A stretch of 64,000 bases of DNA from CAWBRT01 sp963814745. GTDB lineage: Bacteria > Acidobacteriota > Terriglobia > Terriglobales > Acidobacteriaceae. Positions 1 to 7,668 of this stretch are shown piece by piece. Location of the stretch: the NCBI GenBank assembly GCA_963814745.1, contig CAWFEA010000004.1, positions 372,001-436,000 of the forward strand, read 5' to 3'. Both the position numbers and the translations under genes were made by a program. Within the stretch, counting starts at the first letter, position 1. Each line of letters opens with the position of its first letter. The notes beneath the pieces are model-generated. The model saw only the letters and a list, made by a program, of their open reading frames with translations. It searched no databases and had not been told where the DNA came from.

Positions 1-872
1 CTGGCGACCAAGGACGCGGAAGAGATCATCAGGACGGTGAAAAACATTGCGCCGGTTTTCGGCGGCATCAACCTGGAAGACATTTCCGCACCGCGATGCT
101 TTGAAATCGAGGACCGGCTGAAAAAAGAACTCGACATTCCGGTCTTCCACGACGACCAGCACGGCACCGCCGTCGTGGTTCTGGCAGCCCTGATCAACGC
201 CGCCAAGATCGTCGGCAAGGACATCTCCGAGATGAAGATGATCATTACCGGCGTCGGCGCGGCAGGCGTGGCCTGTTCGAAGGTTATTCTTGGCGCCGGA
301 GGGACGAACATCATCGGGTTTGACCGCACCGGGGCCATCTACAAGGATCGCACCGAAGGTATGAACTACATGAAGCAATGGTTCGCCGAGCACACCAACC
401 CAACCGGCTTCAAAGGCAAACTGAAGGAAGCTCTGGAAGGCGCTGATTTCTTCATGGGGCTGTCGGGCCCGGCGTGGTTGACGCCAAAGACCTGGCTAAG
501 ATGAACAAAAATGCCATCGTTTTCGCCATGGCCAATCCTGTTCCGGAGGTGATGCCCGAGGATGCCGCGCCTTACGTTCGCATCATGGCGACAGGCCGTT
601 CCGATTATCCGAACCAGATCAACAACGTTCTCTGCTTTCCGGGCATTTTCCGCGGAGCACTGGATTGCCAGGCGACGGACATCAACGAAGAAATGAAACT
701 GGCCGCGGCACACGCCATTGCCGACATCGTGTCTCCCAACGAACTCAACGAGGACTACATCATTCCCGGAGTGTTCAACCCGAAAATTGCCGAATCGGTG
801 GCGAAGGAAGTGGTGAAAGCTGCCATCCGAACCGGGGTTGCACGCCGGGAAAAGGCCGAGGCCGAAGAGTAG
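1..872 (+). pseudogene. Malic enzyme, C-terminal part, with one frameshift
   Basis: This is the 3' part of a malic enzyme (oxidative decarboxylation of malate to pyruvate, NAD(P)-linked); the 5' end lies outside the window. The first frame holds the family stretch FHDDQHGTA and the nucleotide-binding GVGAAGVA. It ends in FFMGLSGPAW and then runs into a stop at about 504. A second frame resumes at once with VDAKDLAKMNKNAIVFAMAN and continues to the normal C-terminus at 872. The two frames join if one base is restored in the GGGCCCGG tract near 470. All residues on both sides look intact, so a sequencing indel or a very recent mutation is more likely than an old pseudogene. The family assignment is firm; cofactor preference cannot be read from the fragment. 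Confidence 0.9.
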
Positions 873-899
873 CACGCGAAGCTGTAAACGTCCGACAGA

Positions 900-940
900 T
901 CAGGCTAAGGGATAGTCACGACGACTATCCCTTAGCCTGA
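900..940. terminator. Perfect 18-bp hairpin after malic enzyme gene
   Basis: TCAGGCTAAGGGATAGTC at 900-917 is followed by a 5-nt loop and its exact reverse complement at 923-940. It starts 28 bases after the malic enzyme stop codon, where a terminator would be expected. No T-tract follows, so it is not a classical intrinsic terminator. It could be an RNA-stabilising 3' hairpin, a factor-dependent terminator or a small palindromic repeat. Confidence 0.6.
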
Positions 941-1061
941 ATGCCTGAGTCACTGCTTTCAGTAATCTGAATCGGAAAACACAAAGCGCGAAAGATAAAT
1001 AGTCCGAGCAGCTTGCGGTACCGTCGAAATAAAGCTCACCGAATCGGATTGATCGCTATCC

Positions 1062-1230
1062 TCAGACGCCGTACCGCTTCCAGAGCCGGAACCAGGGGTT
1101 GTCAGCATACATCTGGTCATGCCGCTGGTTCGCAGCTTCGCGGTCGGCCAATTGGAAGCTGCCTCGAGTCCGGAAGCGCGTAGATGCGCTCCAGCAACTC
1201 GATCTCCTCAATGATCTTATTGATATCCAT
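1062..1230 (-). pseudogene. Small hypothetical protein (about 55 aa), frameshifted
   Basis: From ATG at 1230 the minus strand encodes MDINKIIEEIELLERIYALP followed by DSRQL. The frame then breaks near 1160, and the next frame continues with LADREAANQRHDQMYADNPW to a stop at 1062. Together they form a compact acidic-helical N-terminus and an aromatic C-terminus (NPWFRLWKRYGV). The continuous protein-like composition across the break suggests a real small gene with a one-base indel. I recall similar short proteins in Acidobacteriota but cannot verify this. No function is assigned. A neighbour on the same strand is the 109-aa hypothetical gene upstream. Confidence 0.4.
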
Positions 1231-1584
1231 GCTGTACTACCATTGATGCCCAGCCGCGCACGCCGGGATTCCTGACCACAATAGCCGTTCAACCGATCGA
1301 TGTCGAGTCCGAAAAGGCCCGTACCCCGGAAGTGCCATTCGACGATGCAGCATTAGCAGCATCACGGGTTTCGGCGCGTCTGCGGGCCCGGTTAGCGTCT
1401 ATCATATAACGAATATCGCCCGCGACTCGCGTCCACTGCGAGTAGCTGACGGGCGGAGGGTGAGTAGTACGAAGGGGTTCCGGGGGCTGAGGCGAAGTTA
1501 AAGACTGGCCCGTCCCGGGAGCTGGTCGAGCCAGTCGTGAACCCGTTGCTTGCGCAAACGGTTGCTTTCAGAAACTCCTGAGTT
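1231..1584. other. Gap without a recognisable gene
   Basis: I see no reading frame with protein-like composition here on either strand, no tRNA and no strong hairpin. The stretch lies between two small minus-strand hypothetical genes. Confidence 0.5.
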
Positions 1585-1914
1585 CTACGCGGCTTTCTTG
1601 GCGGAGCTATATTTTCTGACCGCTTTTTCAAATCCCGCGGCAGCCTTCTTCAGGTCGGCCACGGTCATGGCAGGATGAAATTCCACGCGAGCGTTGAAGG
1701 CGAGGAACCACGGCTCGGCGATCGCCGGGATCTCTGATTCCTCCTTTACATTGCAGAAGATGTACCCGGTTCGGGTGCCCTGCTCCTCGGCAAAAAATGC
1801 CGCTTCCGGATTGATGTCGTTGAGAATTGACTCGATTGTCCTGCCCAGGCTGCCGTCGATAACATGGTGGTTACCGACCTCAGTCGGAATGGAAACTTTC
1901 AGCAGACAGCGCAT
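1585..1914 (-). CDS. Hypothetical protein, 109 aa, Ala/Lys-rich tail
   Basis: The protein begins MRCLLKVSIPTEVGN and ends with the basic, alanine-rich tail KYSSAKKAA. The start at 1914 is preceded by GAGGAG six bases upstream, a strong ribosome binding site; longer frames upstream lack one. Segments such as GRTIESILNDINPEAAFFAE and GYIFCNVKEESEIPAIAEPW suggest a small mixed alpha/beta domain, reminiscent of the ferredoxin-like monooxygenase or DUF3303-type fold. That similarity is only an impression. There is no signal peptide or membrane segment, so it is probably cytoplasmic. It sits between the SDR gene and a degraded small gene on the same strand. Function unknown. Confidence 0.75.
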   Translation of the reverse strand: MRCLLKVSIPTEVGNHHVIDGSLGRTIESILNDINPEAAFFAEEQGTRTGYIFCNVKEESEIPAIAEPWFLAFNARVEFHPAMTVADLKKAAAGFEKAVRKYSSAKKAA

Positions 1915-2108
1915 GCGGACCTCCTCGTTGCAGACTACGGCGTTAGAACCCAAGCCGCCGGCGGAGGTTGCTCCAGAATACGCGTCGTGCAGTTTGCGAT
2001 TTGCCCCGTTGGTTTCCATGCAGTTTAACTTCAATGCCAGTAACATTCCCCTTGGTATGTCAAGAAACAGGCCACTGGAAAGAGCGGCGTGAGCGGTCTT
2101 GCACCGCC

Positions 2109-2852
2109 TTAACGCATTTGTAACCCGCCATTCACGTCTATCGTGCAACCGGTCACGTAACGGGCGTGATCCGAGGCCAGAAACGCGATGACATCGGCCA
2201 CGTCTTCCGGTTCTCCCATCCGCCCCAGCGGTACGACGGTGTTGCCGTAGTCGAGTCCGGCCGTCATTGAGGTGCGAATTAGACCTGGCGCTACCGCGTT
2301 CACCCTGATCCCAAAGGCGGCGTACTCCTTGGCCGTTCCTTTTGTCATGCAGATGACAGCGGCTTTGGAGCAGGCGTAGGTGGCGGCTACGGCCTGACCA
2401 CCGGTCATTCCAGCCATGGATGATAAGTTGACGATGCGCCCGGATTTGCGGGCCTTCATATATGGAATTACGGCGGCGATGCAGTTCGCGGTGCCGACCA
2501 CGTTCACGTCATAGACGAGGTGCCAATTGGCAGTAGTAATGTTGGCAAAAGCAATTTTGTCCTGGCAGATTCCGGCGTTGTTGACCAGGATGTCGATACG
2601 TGCATAGCTTTCGATCACCTGCTTTACCGCAGCATGGACCGCGGCCGGATCGCTGACGTCCAATTTCAAGCCGAGGCCGGCAGTGCGTGGAAACGACGCG
2701 CTGACGAGCGCAGCGGTTTCCTTGGCCGCGGGTTCATTGAGGTCGGCGGCAATGACCGCGGAAGCGCCCTCGCGGGCAAATGTTAGGGCGGTGGCGCGGC
2801 CAATACCCTGTCCGGCGCCAGTGATGAAGACGATCAAATCCGCGGTCAGCAT
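2109..2852 (-). CDS. SDR family oxidoreductase (FabG-like)
   Basis: A 247-aa classical short-chain dehydrogenase/reductase. It has the cofactor motif TGAGQGIG (11-18), NNAG (91-94), catalytic Ser144/145 in NLSSMAG, and Tyr159-x-x-x-Lys163 in YACSKAA. The VNAVAPGLIRTSM loop and the C-terminal VTGCTIDVNGG are typical of 3-oxoacyl-ACP reductase-like members. The start at 2852 follows a GAGGAG site. The N-terminal MLTADLIVFITG replaces the usual LxGKVALVTG, which is slightly atypical. It probably reduces or oxidises a keto/hydroxy group with NAD(P)H in the cytoplasm. The substrate is not readable, and no fatty-acid genes flank it, so assignment as FabG itself is not justified. Confidence 0.9.
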   Translation of the reverse strand: MLTADLIVFITGAGQGIGRATALTFAREGASAVIAADLNEPAAKETAALVSASFPRTAGLGLKLDVSDPAAVHAAVKQVIESYARIDILVNNAGICQDKIAFANITTANWHLVYDVNVVGTANCIAAVIPYMKARKSGRIVNLSSMAGMTGGQAVAATYACSKAAVICMTKGTAKEYAAFGIRVNAVAPGLIRTSMTAGLDYGNTVVPLGRMGEPEDVADVIAFLASDHARYVTGCTIDVNGGLQMR

Positions 2853-2941
2853 GGTGTGCTTGACCTCCTCTCGAGAATTCTCTCAGCCGCGTAGTGGTTT
2901 GACCTTTGTGTCGGAACGTCCAGCGCTGCAACGGTCAGCGC

Positions 2942-3850
2942 CTAAATGCTCCGAGCCTTCATCAGCGGAGCATAGTGTTCGTCGTAAATCTCTTTCAACT
3001 CCGGCACGACAGTCAAGATGTCCCACATTTCGTGAATGCGCTCGTTAATGCGAGCACCGTTGTCGTCAAATCGAAAATACGCCTGCAACTCGGTGACAAT
3101 GGACAGCAAAATACCGGCGGCGCGACCAATGTGCAGAAACAGCACGCGTTCAAATGTTTCCTCTATCTTTGGCCTGTCATCGTGTGGCATTGCGTCCCGA
3201 ACGTAGAACATCGCAGTAGGCATCAATCCTTCAAAAGCGCCATGGGACATCGCGGAATACTCACGCCACTTACCCAATGTGAATGTCTTGAGAAAGTTCT
3301 GATGAGCGGTAGTCACTCCTCCGGGACTCTTGTCGAGGGCGTATTTGCCCAATGCGGGCCATGGCACCTTTCGTGCCGCCACATCATCCATTCTTAGCCC
3401 AGTCGCCCGAACCCCAAGATCAAGCATGGAGCGATTTCGGCCAATCCAGTTGTCCCATTTTGGTTGGCCGCCATACCGCTTCTCATCTTCATCCAGCGCA
3501 GCGAGAGCCTTCTTGTAACCACTTTCGCGAAACCACGTCCCGTTTTTCGCGGGGTCTTGGAGGATTGCCGTAATGTTGTAGAGACAATCAATCATCGTGC
3601 GGATTAGTGGGAGTGCGGCGATCGAATAAACGCTTCGCCAATAGCAATCTCCCTCGCGACGTTCGTCAGCATTCAGGTAAAACAGCAAGTCATATGTACG
3701 CATTGCCTTTCGGGTGAGCACGTACATATCAATAGCGACGAACGGCGGAGCAGGAAGTAGTTTGGGCGCCTCGCGATGTACCTTCTGCGCCAAGACCTCT
3801 GCCAGCATTCCGAGCGGTTTCTGGAATTTGGAGGCGTTGAACGTGTACAA
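2942..3850 (-). CDS. Hypothetical protein, 302 aa, helical
   Basis: The frame opens at a TTG (3850) just after an in-frame TGA, so the start is uncertain; Met15 is an alternative. The protein is mostly helical and rich in Tyr, Trp and Arg. Notable stretches are CYWRSVYSIAALPLIRTMID and KWREYSAMSHGAFEGLMPTA, the latter with a possible metal- or substrate-binding Ser-His pair. The pattern recalls DUF5677-like proteins, which are of unknown function and often sit in accessory DNA. That is an impression only. There is no signal peptide. It lies between the SDR gene and tRNA-Ser, a typical insertion neighbourhood, but no integrase or att repeat is seen. Confidence 0.65.
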   Translation of the reverse strand: MYTFNASKFQKPLGMLAEVLAQKVHREAPKLLPAPPFVAIDMYVLTRKAMRTYDLLFYLNADERREGDCYWRSVYSIAALPLIRTMIDCLYNITAILQDPAKNGTWFRESGYKKALAALDEDEKRYGGQPKWDNWIGRNRSMLDLGVRATGLRMDDVAARKVPWPALGKYALDKSPGGVTTAHQNFLKTFTLGKWREYSAMSHGAFEGLMPTAMFYVRDAMPHDDRPKIEETFERVLFLHIGRAAGILLSIVTELQAYFRFDDNGARINERIHEMWDILTVVPELKEIYDEHYAPLMKARSI

Positions 3851-3970
3851 GTTCGTCTTGCTCGATCTGAGTCATACCACCATTGTAAGCGCGGCAAAAT
3901 CCCTGCATGAAAAGGGAACACGCTTAAACTCTTTCCCGGAGCGCGTGATCCGCGTAAATTATTGATTTGC

Positions 3971-4060
3971 TGGCGGAGAGAGTGGGATTCGAACCCACGT
4001 TAGAGTTACCCCTAAACACGCTTTCCAAGCGTGCGCCTTCAGCCACTCGGCCATCTCTCC
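3971..4060 (-). tRNA. tRNA-Ser(GGA)
   Basis: Read on the minus strand, the gene starts GGAGAGATGGCCGAGTGGCT and pairs its 7-bp acceptor stem with TCTCTCC, followed by discriminator G and an encoded CCA (3971-3973). The anticodon loop is CTTGGAAAG with anticodon GGA. A long variable arm, as in class II serine tRNAs, precedes the T-arm GTGGGTTCGAATCCCAC. Every stem is intact. Confidence 0.97.
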
Positions 4061-4318
4061 GCGACGCGAACAGGCAACGGCAAGTCTATTCATTCTAGCA
4101 GAGGAGTTGTTTCGATTCCTCCACCACCGCTCGGGTGGGAAAAACCGGTGCCGCGTTCTTAGCTTGGCACGAGCCTGCCGCCGTCGGCCCCGCACCCGGC
4201 AGATACTTCAACCCTGTCGGGCGCCGGCGAGAGCGCAGGATGGACCGCGCCCGGAAAGATTTCGTCGGCTTCGCGCACCGTCGTTACGGCCGTTGCGCTC
4301 GCGGGACTGGACTGGCCG
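4061..4318. other. Short GC-rich spacer between tRNA-Ser and bfr
   Basis: No protein-like frame is visible. The spacer probably carries the tRNA promoter and the end of the bfr transcript, but I cannot point to a convincing promoter or terminator. Confidence 0.4.
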
Positions 4319-4798
4319 TTACTTCGCGTCTTTCTTCAACTGCTCGGTCAGGTAAGTCTTGATTCCCATTTCGGTAATGGCGTGTAGCTGTGCCTCCAGC
4401 CAATCGATATGGTGCTCTTCTTCGCCCAGGATCTGCTCGAGCAGCATCTTGGAGCCATTATCGCCGGCTTCGGTGCAGGTCTTAACGCCTGCATTGAGCC
4501 GCTTCACAGCGTCATATTCCACTTCCACGTCGTTGCGAAACTGCTGTTCAACGGTCGCGCCGATGTTAATTTTGAAGTAATCGCTCATATTCGGCGATCC
4601 ATCCAGGAAGAGAATGCGTTCGATGAGCTTTTCGGCGTGGACCATCTCTTCGATAGACTCCTTCTTGATCAGTTTGGCCAGGCGCTCATAGCCCCAGTTT
4701 TCGCACATTTCAGCATGCAGGAAATACTGATTGATGGCCGTCAGCTCGGCCTTCAGGACTTGGTTGAGCACCGCAATGACTTTCGAATTGCCTTTCAC
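4319..4798 (-). CDS. bfr: Bacterioferritin
   Basis: Cytoplasmic iron-storage protein that oxidises Fe(II) and stores it as a ferric mineral in a 24-mer shell. With a GTG start at 4798 the protein is 159 aa. All E. coli Bfr landmarks then fall at identical numbers: ferroxidase ligands Glu18, Glu51, His54, Glu94, Glu127 and His130, and the haem ligand Met52. GGAGG lies 8 bases before this GTG, which supports it over an upstream ATG at 4831 that would add 11 residues. Length matches the family (about 158 aa). A short hairpin (4837-4855) lies upstream of the start. Regulation by iron is likely from family knowledge, but no Fur box was recognised. Confidence 0.95.
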   Translation of the reverse strand: MKGNSKVIAVLNQVLKAELTAINQYFLHAEMCENWGYERLAKLIKKESIEEMVHAEKLIERILFLDGSPNMSDYFKINIGATVEQQFRNDVEVEYDAVKRLNAGVKTCTEAGDNGSKMLLEQILGEEEHHIDWLEAQLHAITEMGIKTYLTEQLKKDAK

Positions 4799-4945
4799 TT
4801 TGCGAGCCTCCGAAGCGATTTTTGATTGCATCCGCGGAGTCGAATCCGCCGACTCTGAATTGTAACTCTTCCGAGCCGCTAGGAGACAAACGGGAGCAAA
4901 GATCCGCCGATCCCGGCGTGGACCAGTGGTGGTTTCCGGAGACGA

Positions 4946-5725
4946 CTAGCTGGAACTTTCGGCGATGCTACTGAGGCTGTCCGCGACTGGCGAGGCGGAA
5001 GTTTCCGTGACGTTCGGCGAATTACTGAGCAGTTTGTGATGCACGCAATAGAGCGCCAGTTCCAGGCGGTCGGAGACACCCAGCTTGTCGTAGATTTTGC
5101 GCAGATAGTTCTTCACCACCTGCTCGGTCGTCCCGACATCGGTGGCGATCTCCTTGTTCCGCAGCCCCTGGGTGACGCCCGAGATGATCATCAGTTCCTT
5201 GGGGCTCAACTTCGTCCTGGTCTTCGGACTGATCAGCTTCATCGCCTGCGCGCGGTAGGCCTCGATCACAAGATTGATACAACGATTATCCAGCCAGGTC
5301 TCACCGGCGGAAACTTTGCGAATGCATTTGATCAGCAGGTCCGGAGCAATGGAACGGGGCACGACGCCGCAGGCCCCGCGGCGAACGAATTCCAGGATTT
5401 CCGATTCGTCCTGGTCGGCCACGATCAGCACTACTTTTAGCGCGGGAACAATCTGCAGCAGGGCGGCGACACTCTCACCCGGCTCGGTGGCAATCGCAGC
5501 CTCCATCAGGAGGACGTGGGTGGGATGCCGCTGGATAGCCGATTCCGTCTGGGCCAGAGTTTCGGTCTGGGCCATGACGCGGATGTCGTCTTCCAGGGCG
5601 AAAATCTTTCTCATACCCACCCGGAAAATCGGCTCGCTATCGGCAACTATCACTCGAATCCGATTGACGCCGCCGTCGGGTTCTTGCTCAGTTTGTCCCT
5701 GTGCCTCAACCGGCTCAGTGGCCAT
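4946..5725 (-). CDS. NarL/FixJ-type response regulator with degenerate receiver
   Basis: 259-aa DNA-binding regulator. After a short disordered N-terminus, a receiver-like domain (about 22-145) is followed by a linker and a LuxR-type helix-turn-helix (LSPKELMIISGVTQGLRNKE onward). In the receiver the usual phospho-acceptor Asp is replaced by Glu75 (HVLLMEAAI), and the conserved switch Lys appears as Arg in GVVPRS. Only one acid of the metal-binding pair (Asp29) is obvious. Glu can mimic phospho-Asp, so the protein may be constitutively active or controlled without a kinase; that is inference. ATG 5725 is chosen over an upstream TTG because AGGA lies 8 bases before it and it avoids overlap with the PilZ gene. 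No histidine kinase is adjacent. Confidence 0.88.
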   Translation of the reverse strand: MATEPVEAQGQTEQEPDGGVNRIRVIVADSEPIFRVGMRKIFALEDDIRVMAQTETLAQTESAIQRHPTHVLLMEAAIATEPGESVAALLQIVPALKVVLIVADQDESEILEFVRRGACGVVPRSIAPDLLIKCIRKVSAGETWLDNRCINLVIEAYRAQAMKLISPKTRTKLSPKELMIISGVTQGLRNKEIATDVGTTEQVVKNYLRKIYDKLGVSDRLELALYCVHHKLLSNSPNVTETSASPVADSLSSIAESSS

Positions 5726-5759
5726 ACGCTGTTTCCTGGGGAAACTCTCCCCTTCCTGT

Positions 5760-6092
5760 TCACGAACGCAGGAATCGGTACTCGTCAATAATAACAGCCA
5801 ACTCTTGACGATAACCTACAGGTGAGCAGCGTACCACGCGCCCGGTGCAGTCGACTAGTACATCCTTGGCCCCGCGTAATTTTCCCGTGGGCATGGCAAT
5901 GATGAACTCGATCGTACTGCCTGCCGGAATAAACTGATCCAAGTGAAAGAGGGCGCCCGCCGAGGAAATGTTTCGCGACTCAGCGGGGAACTCCTGCCCA
6001 TCGTAGCGAATTGTGATTGCGAGCCTGAGCGGGAATCGTATTCCGCAGCGCAGATCCGGAATGTAACTTGGGGCTATCACGATTCGGAGCAT
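5760..6092 (-). CDS. PilZ domain protein (c-di-GMP binding)
   Basis: A 110-aa single-domain protein. The PilZ signature is complete: an RxxxR pair (Arg15/Arg19, with Arg23 also spaced correctly) followed by Asn41-x-Ser43-x-x-Gly46 (NISSAG). Residues in these two motifs bind cyclic di-GMP in characterised PilZ domains. There is no signal peptide or membrane segment, so it is probably a cytoplasmic effector. The gene lies 34 bases before the response-regulator gene on the same strand, which suggests co-transcription. Start ATG at 6092 has a GGGG-containing weak ribosome site. A target cannot be deduced, but a second PilZ domain in this window is fused to the exopolysaccharide kinase. Confidence 0.88.
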   Translation of the reverse strand: MLRIVIAPSYIPDLRCGIRFPLRLAITIRYDGQEFPAESRNISSAGALFHLDQFIPAGSTIEFIIAMPTGKLRGAKDVLVDCTGRVVRCSPVGYRQELAVIIDEYRFLRS

Positions 6093-6204
6093 ATACCGTT
6101 ACCCCGAATTGTCCGAATTACGAAAGTAATCCTTGGCTCGAGCGGCTGGCCGAACAGCCGCGTCATTGCTCTAACTTACAATTCTGCAATCATTTATGAG
6201 ATAT

Positions 6205-7584
6205 TTAGAACTTAGTCACCTCAGTGAAATTGAAGTCCTTGACTTTCATTGCGGGCACCACCATATCGAACGATTCCTCGCCGCTGGCGCGCCCGGGAAC
6301 GCCCATTTCCATCACGTTCGAGAGCATGTGCAGCAGGCTCTCATTGAACCGGAAGTTCAAGATTCCGTTGCCAATAGCGCCATTTTCCACCAGGAAGGTC
6401 CCGTCGCGGGTCATGCCGGTAAGGATTTTCTCGTAGGGATCGACCTCGCGGATGTACCACAGCCGGGTGATGTAAACCGCACATTCAGTCTCGCTGACCA
6501 TCTGCTCGATCGTCTTGGTCCCGGCCGGCGCTTCGAACACAATGTTCATCGGGGCTTCGCCCATCTCGTTCGGCAGGGGAAAACCATGCCCGGTGGGCCG
6601 AAGCGCTCCCAGTTGCGAAGCAAATTGGGAGCGAGCGAGCTGCCGCGCGCTTGCGCGAGCGTACACCAGGTTTTTGACGACGCCGTTCTTTACCAGTTCC
6701 ACCCGCATGCGGCGCACCCCTTCGCCGTCAAACGGCGCCCCCGATTGCAAAGGGTGATAAACATCGTCATTGATCGTTATATTTTCACCAAAAATTCTCT
6801 TTCCGATGCGGTTGTTCAAGAACGAGCGCTGGTCGAGCAGCGCCATTCCGCCAAAATCCCAGAACATAAAGCCGACCAGGTCGAGCACCGCCGCCGGTTC
6901 CAGAATTACCGTGTATTTGCCCGGGGCCAGTTCCTTCGGATTCGCCGAGCGCTTCGCCTTGTCGGCCGCTTTCTCCGCCAGCTCGAGCGCGTCGACCGCG
7001 TCGACATCGGGAGAATTGCTCTTCTGCCAGCCGGAGGAGTTCTCCATCAGCATCGTCACCGAGGCCTCGGCCAGCGTCTGCGCGTAGTAGAGACCTACCC
7101 CGCGGGAGTTCAGGAGCGCTTCCATCTGCTCCGAGACCGCAAAGGTACCGGCGGCGGTCAGATGTTCCCGTTTGGCGACTCCGACCATCCTGGACACCGT
7201 CTTAGCACGCCGTTCGGCATCGAAAGCCGCCGTACGCGCCACGTGGCGATTCAGCGATGGACCGCTGCGGGCTTCTTCCGGGGTGGGCAGCGGAAGCCGG
7301 TCGGGGTCGCGCTGCTGCACCTTGGCGAGCGCCTCAGCCTGCTCAACCACGCGCCTCAGGCTCTCGTCATCAAAGCGGTTCGTGCTCGCCCGCGCCGTGC
7401 GTCCATTGAAAACAACCCGCAGCGAAGCGGCATAGTTCTCCTCCGATACGTTCTGGGTGATGGCGTTATTGGCAAAACGGGTAAGCGCGCTGCGCCCTCC
7501 GCTTACGATCAACTCCACTTCTTCCGCGGAGGAAAGCTTGCGCATACGCTCAAAAAGCTCACGGGCTCTATCTTTGGTCAGCAT
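6205..7584 (-). CDS. TldE/PmbA-like protease subunit
   Basis: 459-aa member of the TldD/PmbA family. It lacks the HExxxH zinc motif and so matches the TldE (PmbA) partner, which with TldD forms a heterodimeric metalloprotease that trims unfolded peptides, as in microcin B17 maturation and CcdA turnover. Family-like features include the N-terminal YAASLRVVFNGR region and the C-terminal MTRDGTFLVENGAIGNGILN segment followed by SNVMEMGVPGR. It lies 84 bases downstream of tldD on the same strand, as is usual for this pair. Start ATG at 7584; the length agrees with E. coli PmbA (about 450 aa). The physiological substrate here is unknown; no RiPP precursor is visible nearby. Confidence 0.9.
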   Translation of the reverse strand: MLTKDRARELFERMRKLSSAEEVELIVSGGRSALTRFANNAITQNVSEENYAASLRVVFNGRTARASTNRFDDESLRRVVEQAEALAKVQQRDPDRLPLPTPEEARSGPSLNRHVARTAAFDAERRAKTVSRMVGVAKREHLTAAGTFAVSEQMEALLNSRGVGLYYAQTLAEASVTMLMENSSGWQKSNSPDVDAVDALELAEKAADKAKRSANPKELAPGKYTVILEPAAVLDLVGFMFWDFGGMALLDQRSFLNNRIGKRIFGENITINDDVYHPLQSGAPFDGEGVRRMRVELVKNGVVKNLVYARASARQLARSQFASQLGALRPTGHGFPLPNEMGEAPMNIVFEAPAGTKTIEQMVSETECAVYITRLWYIREVDPYEKILTGMTRDGTFLVENGAIGNGILNFRFNESLLHMLSNVMEMGVPGRASGEESFDMVVPAMKVKDFNFTEVTKF

Positions 7585-7668
7585 CGCGCCAATTCCTTAA
7601 CCATTCTTCACGTTCTTTCGAGAAGCCTTCGAAGAAGCACGGAGATGTAATTAATCTTGGAAACTTGC

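Noticed and set aside
6196..7650. A 484-codon open frame on the plus strand opposite the TldE gene.
   Set aside because: It is rich in Arg, His and Gln with no family motif, and lies exactly opposite a well-conserved protease subunit gene. It is a by-product of GC-rich codons.
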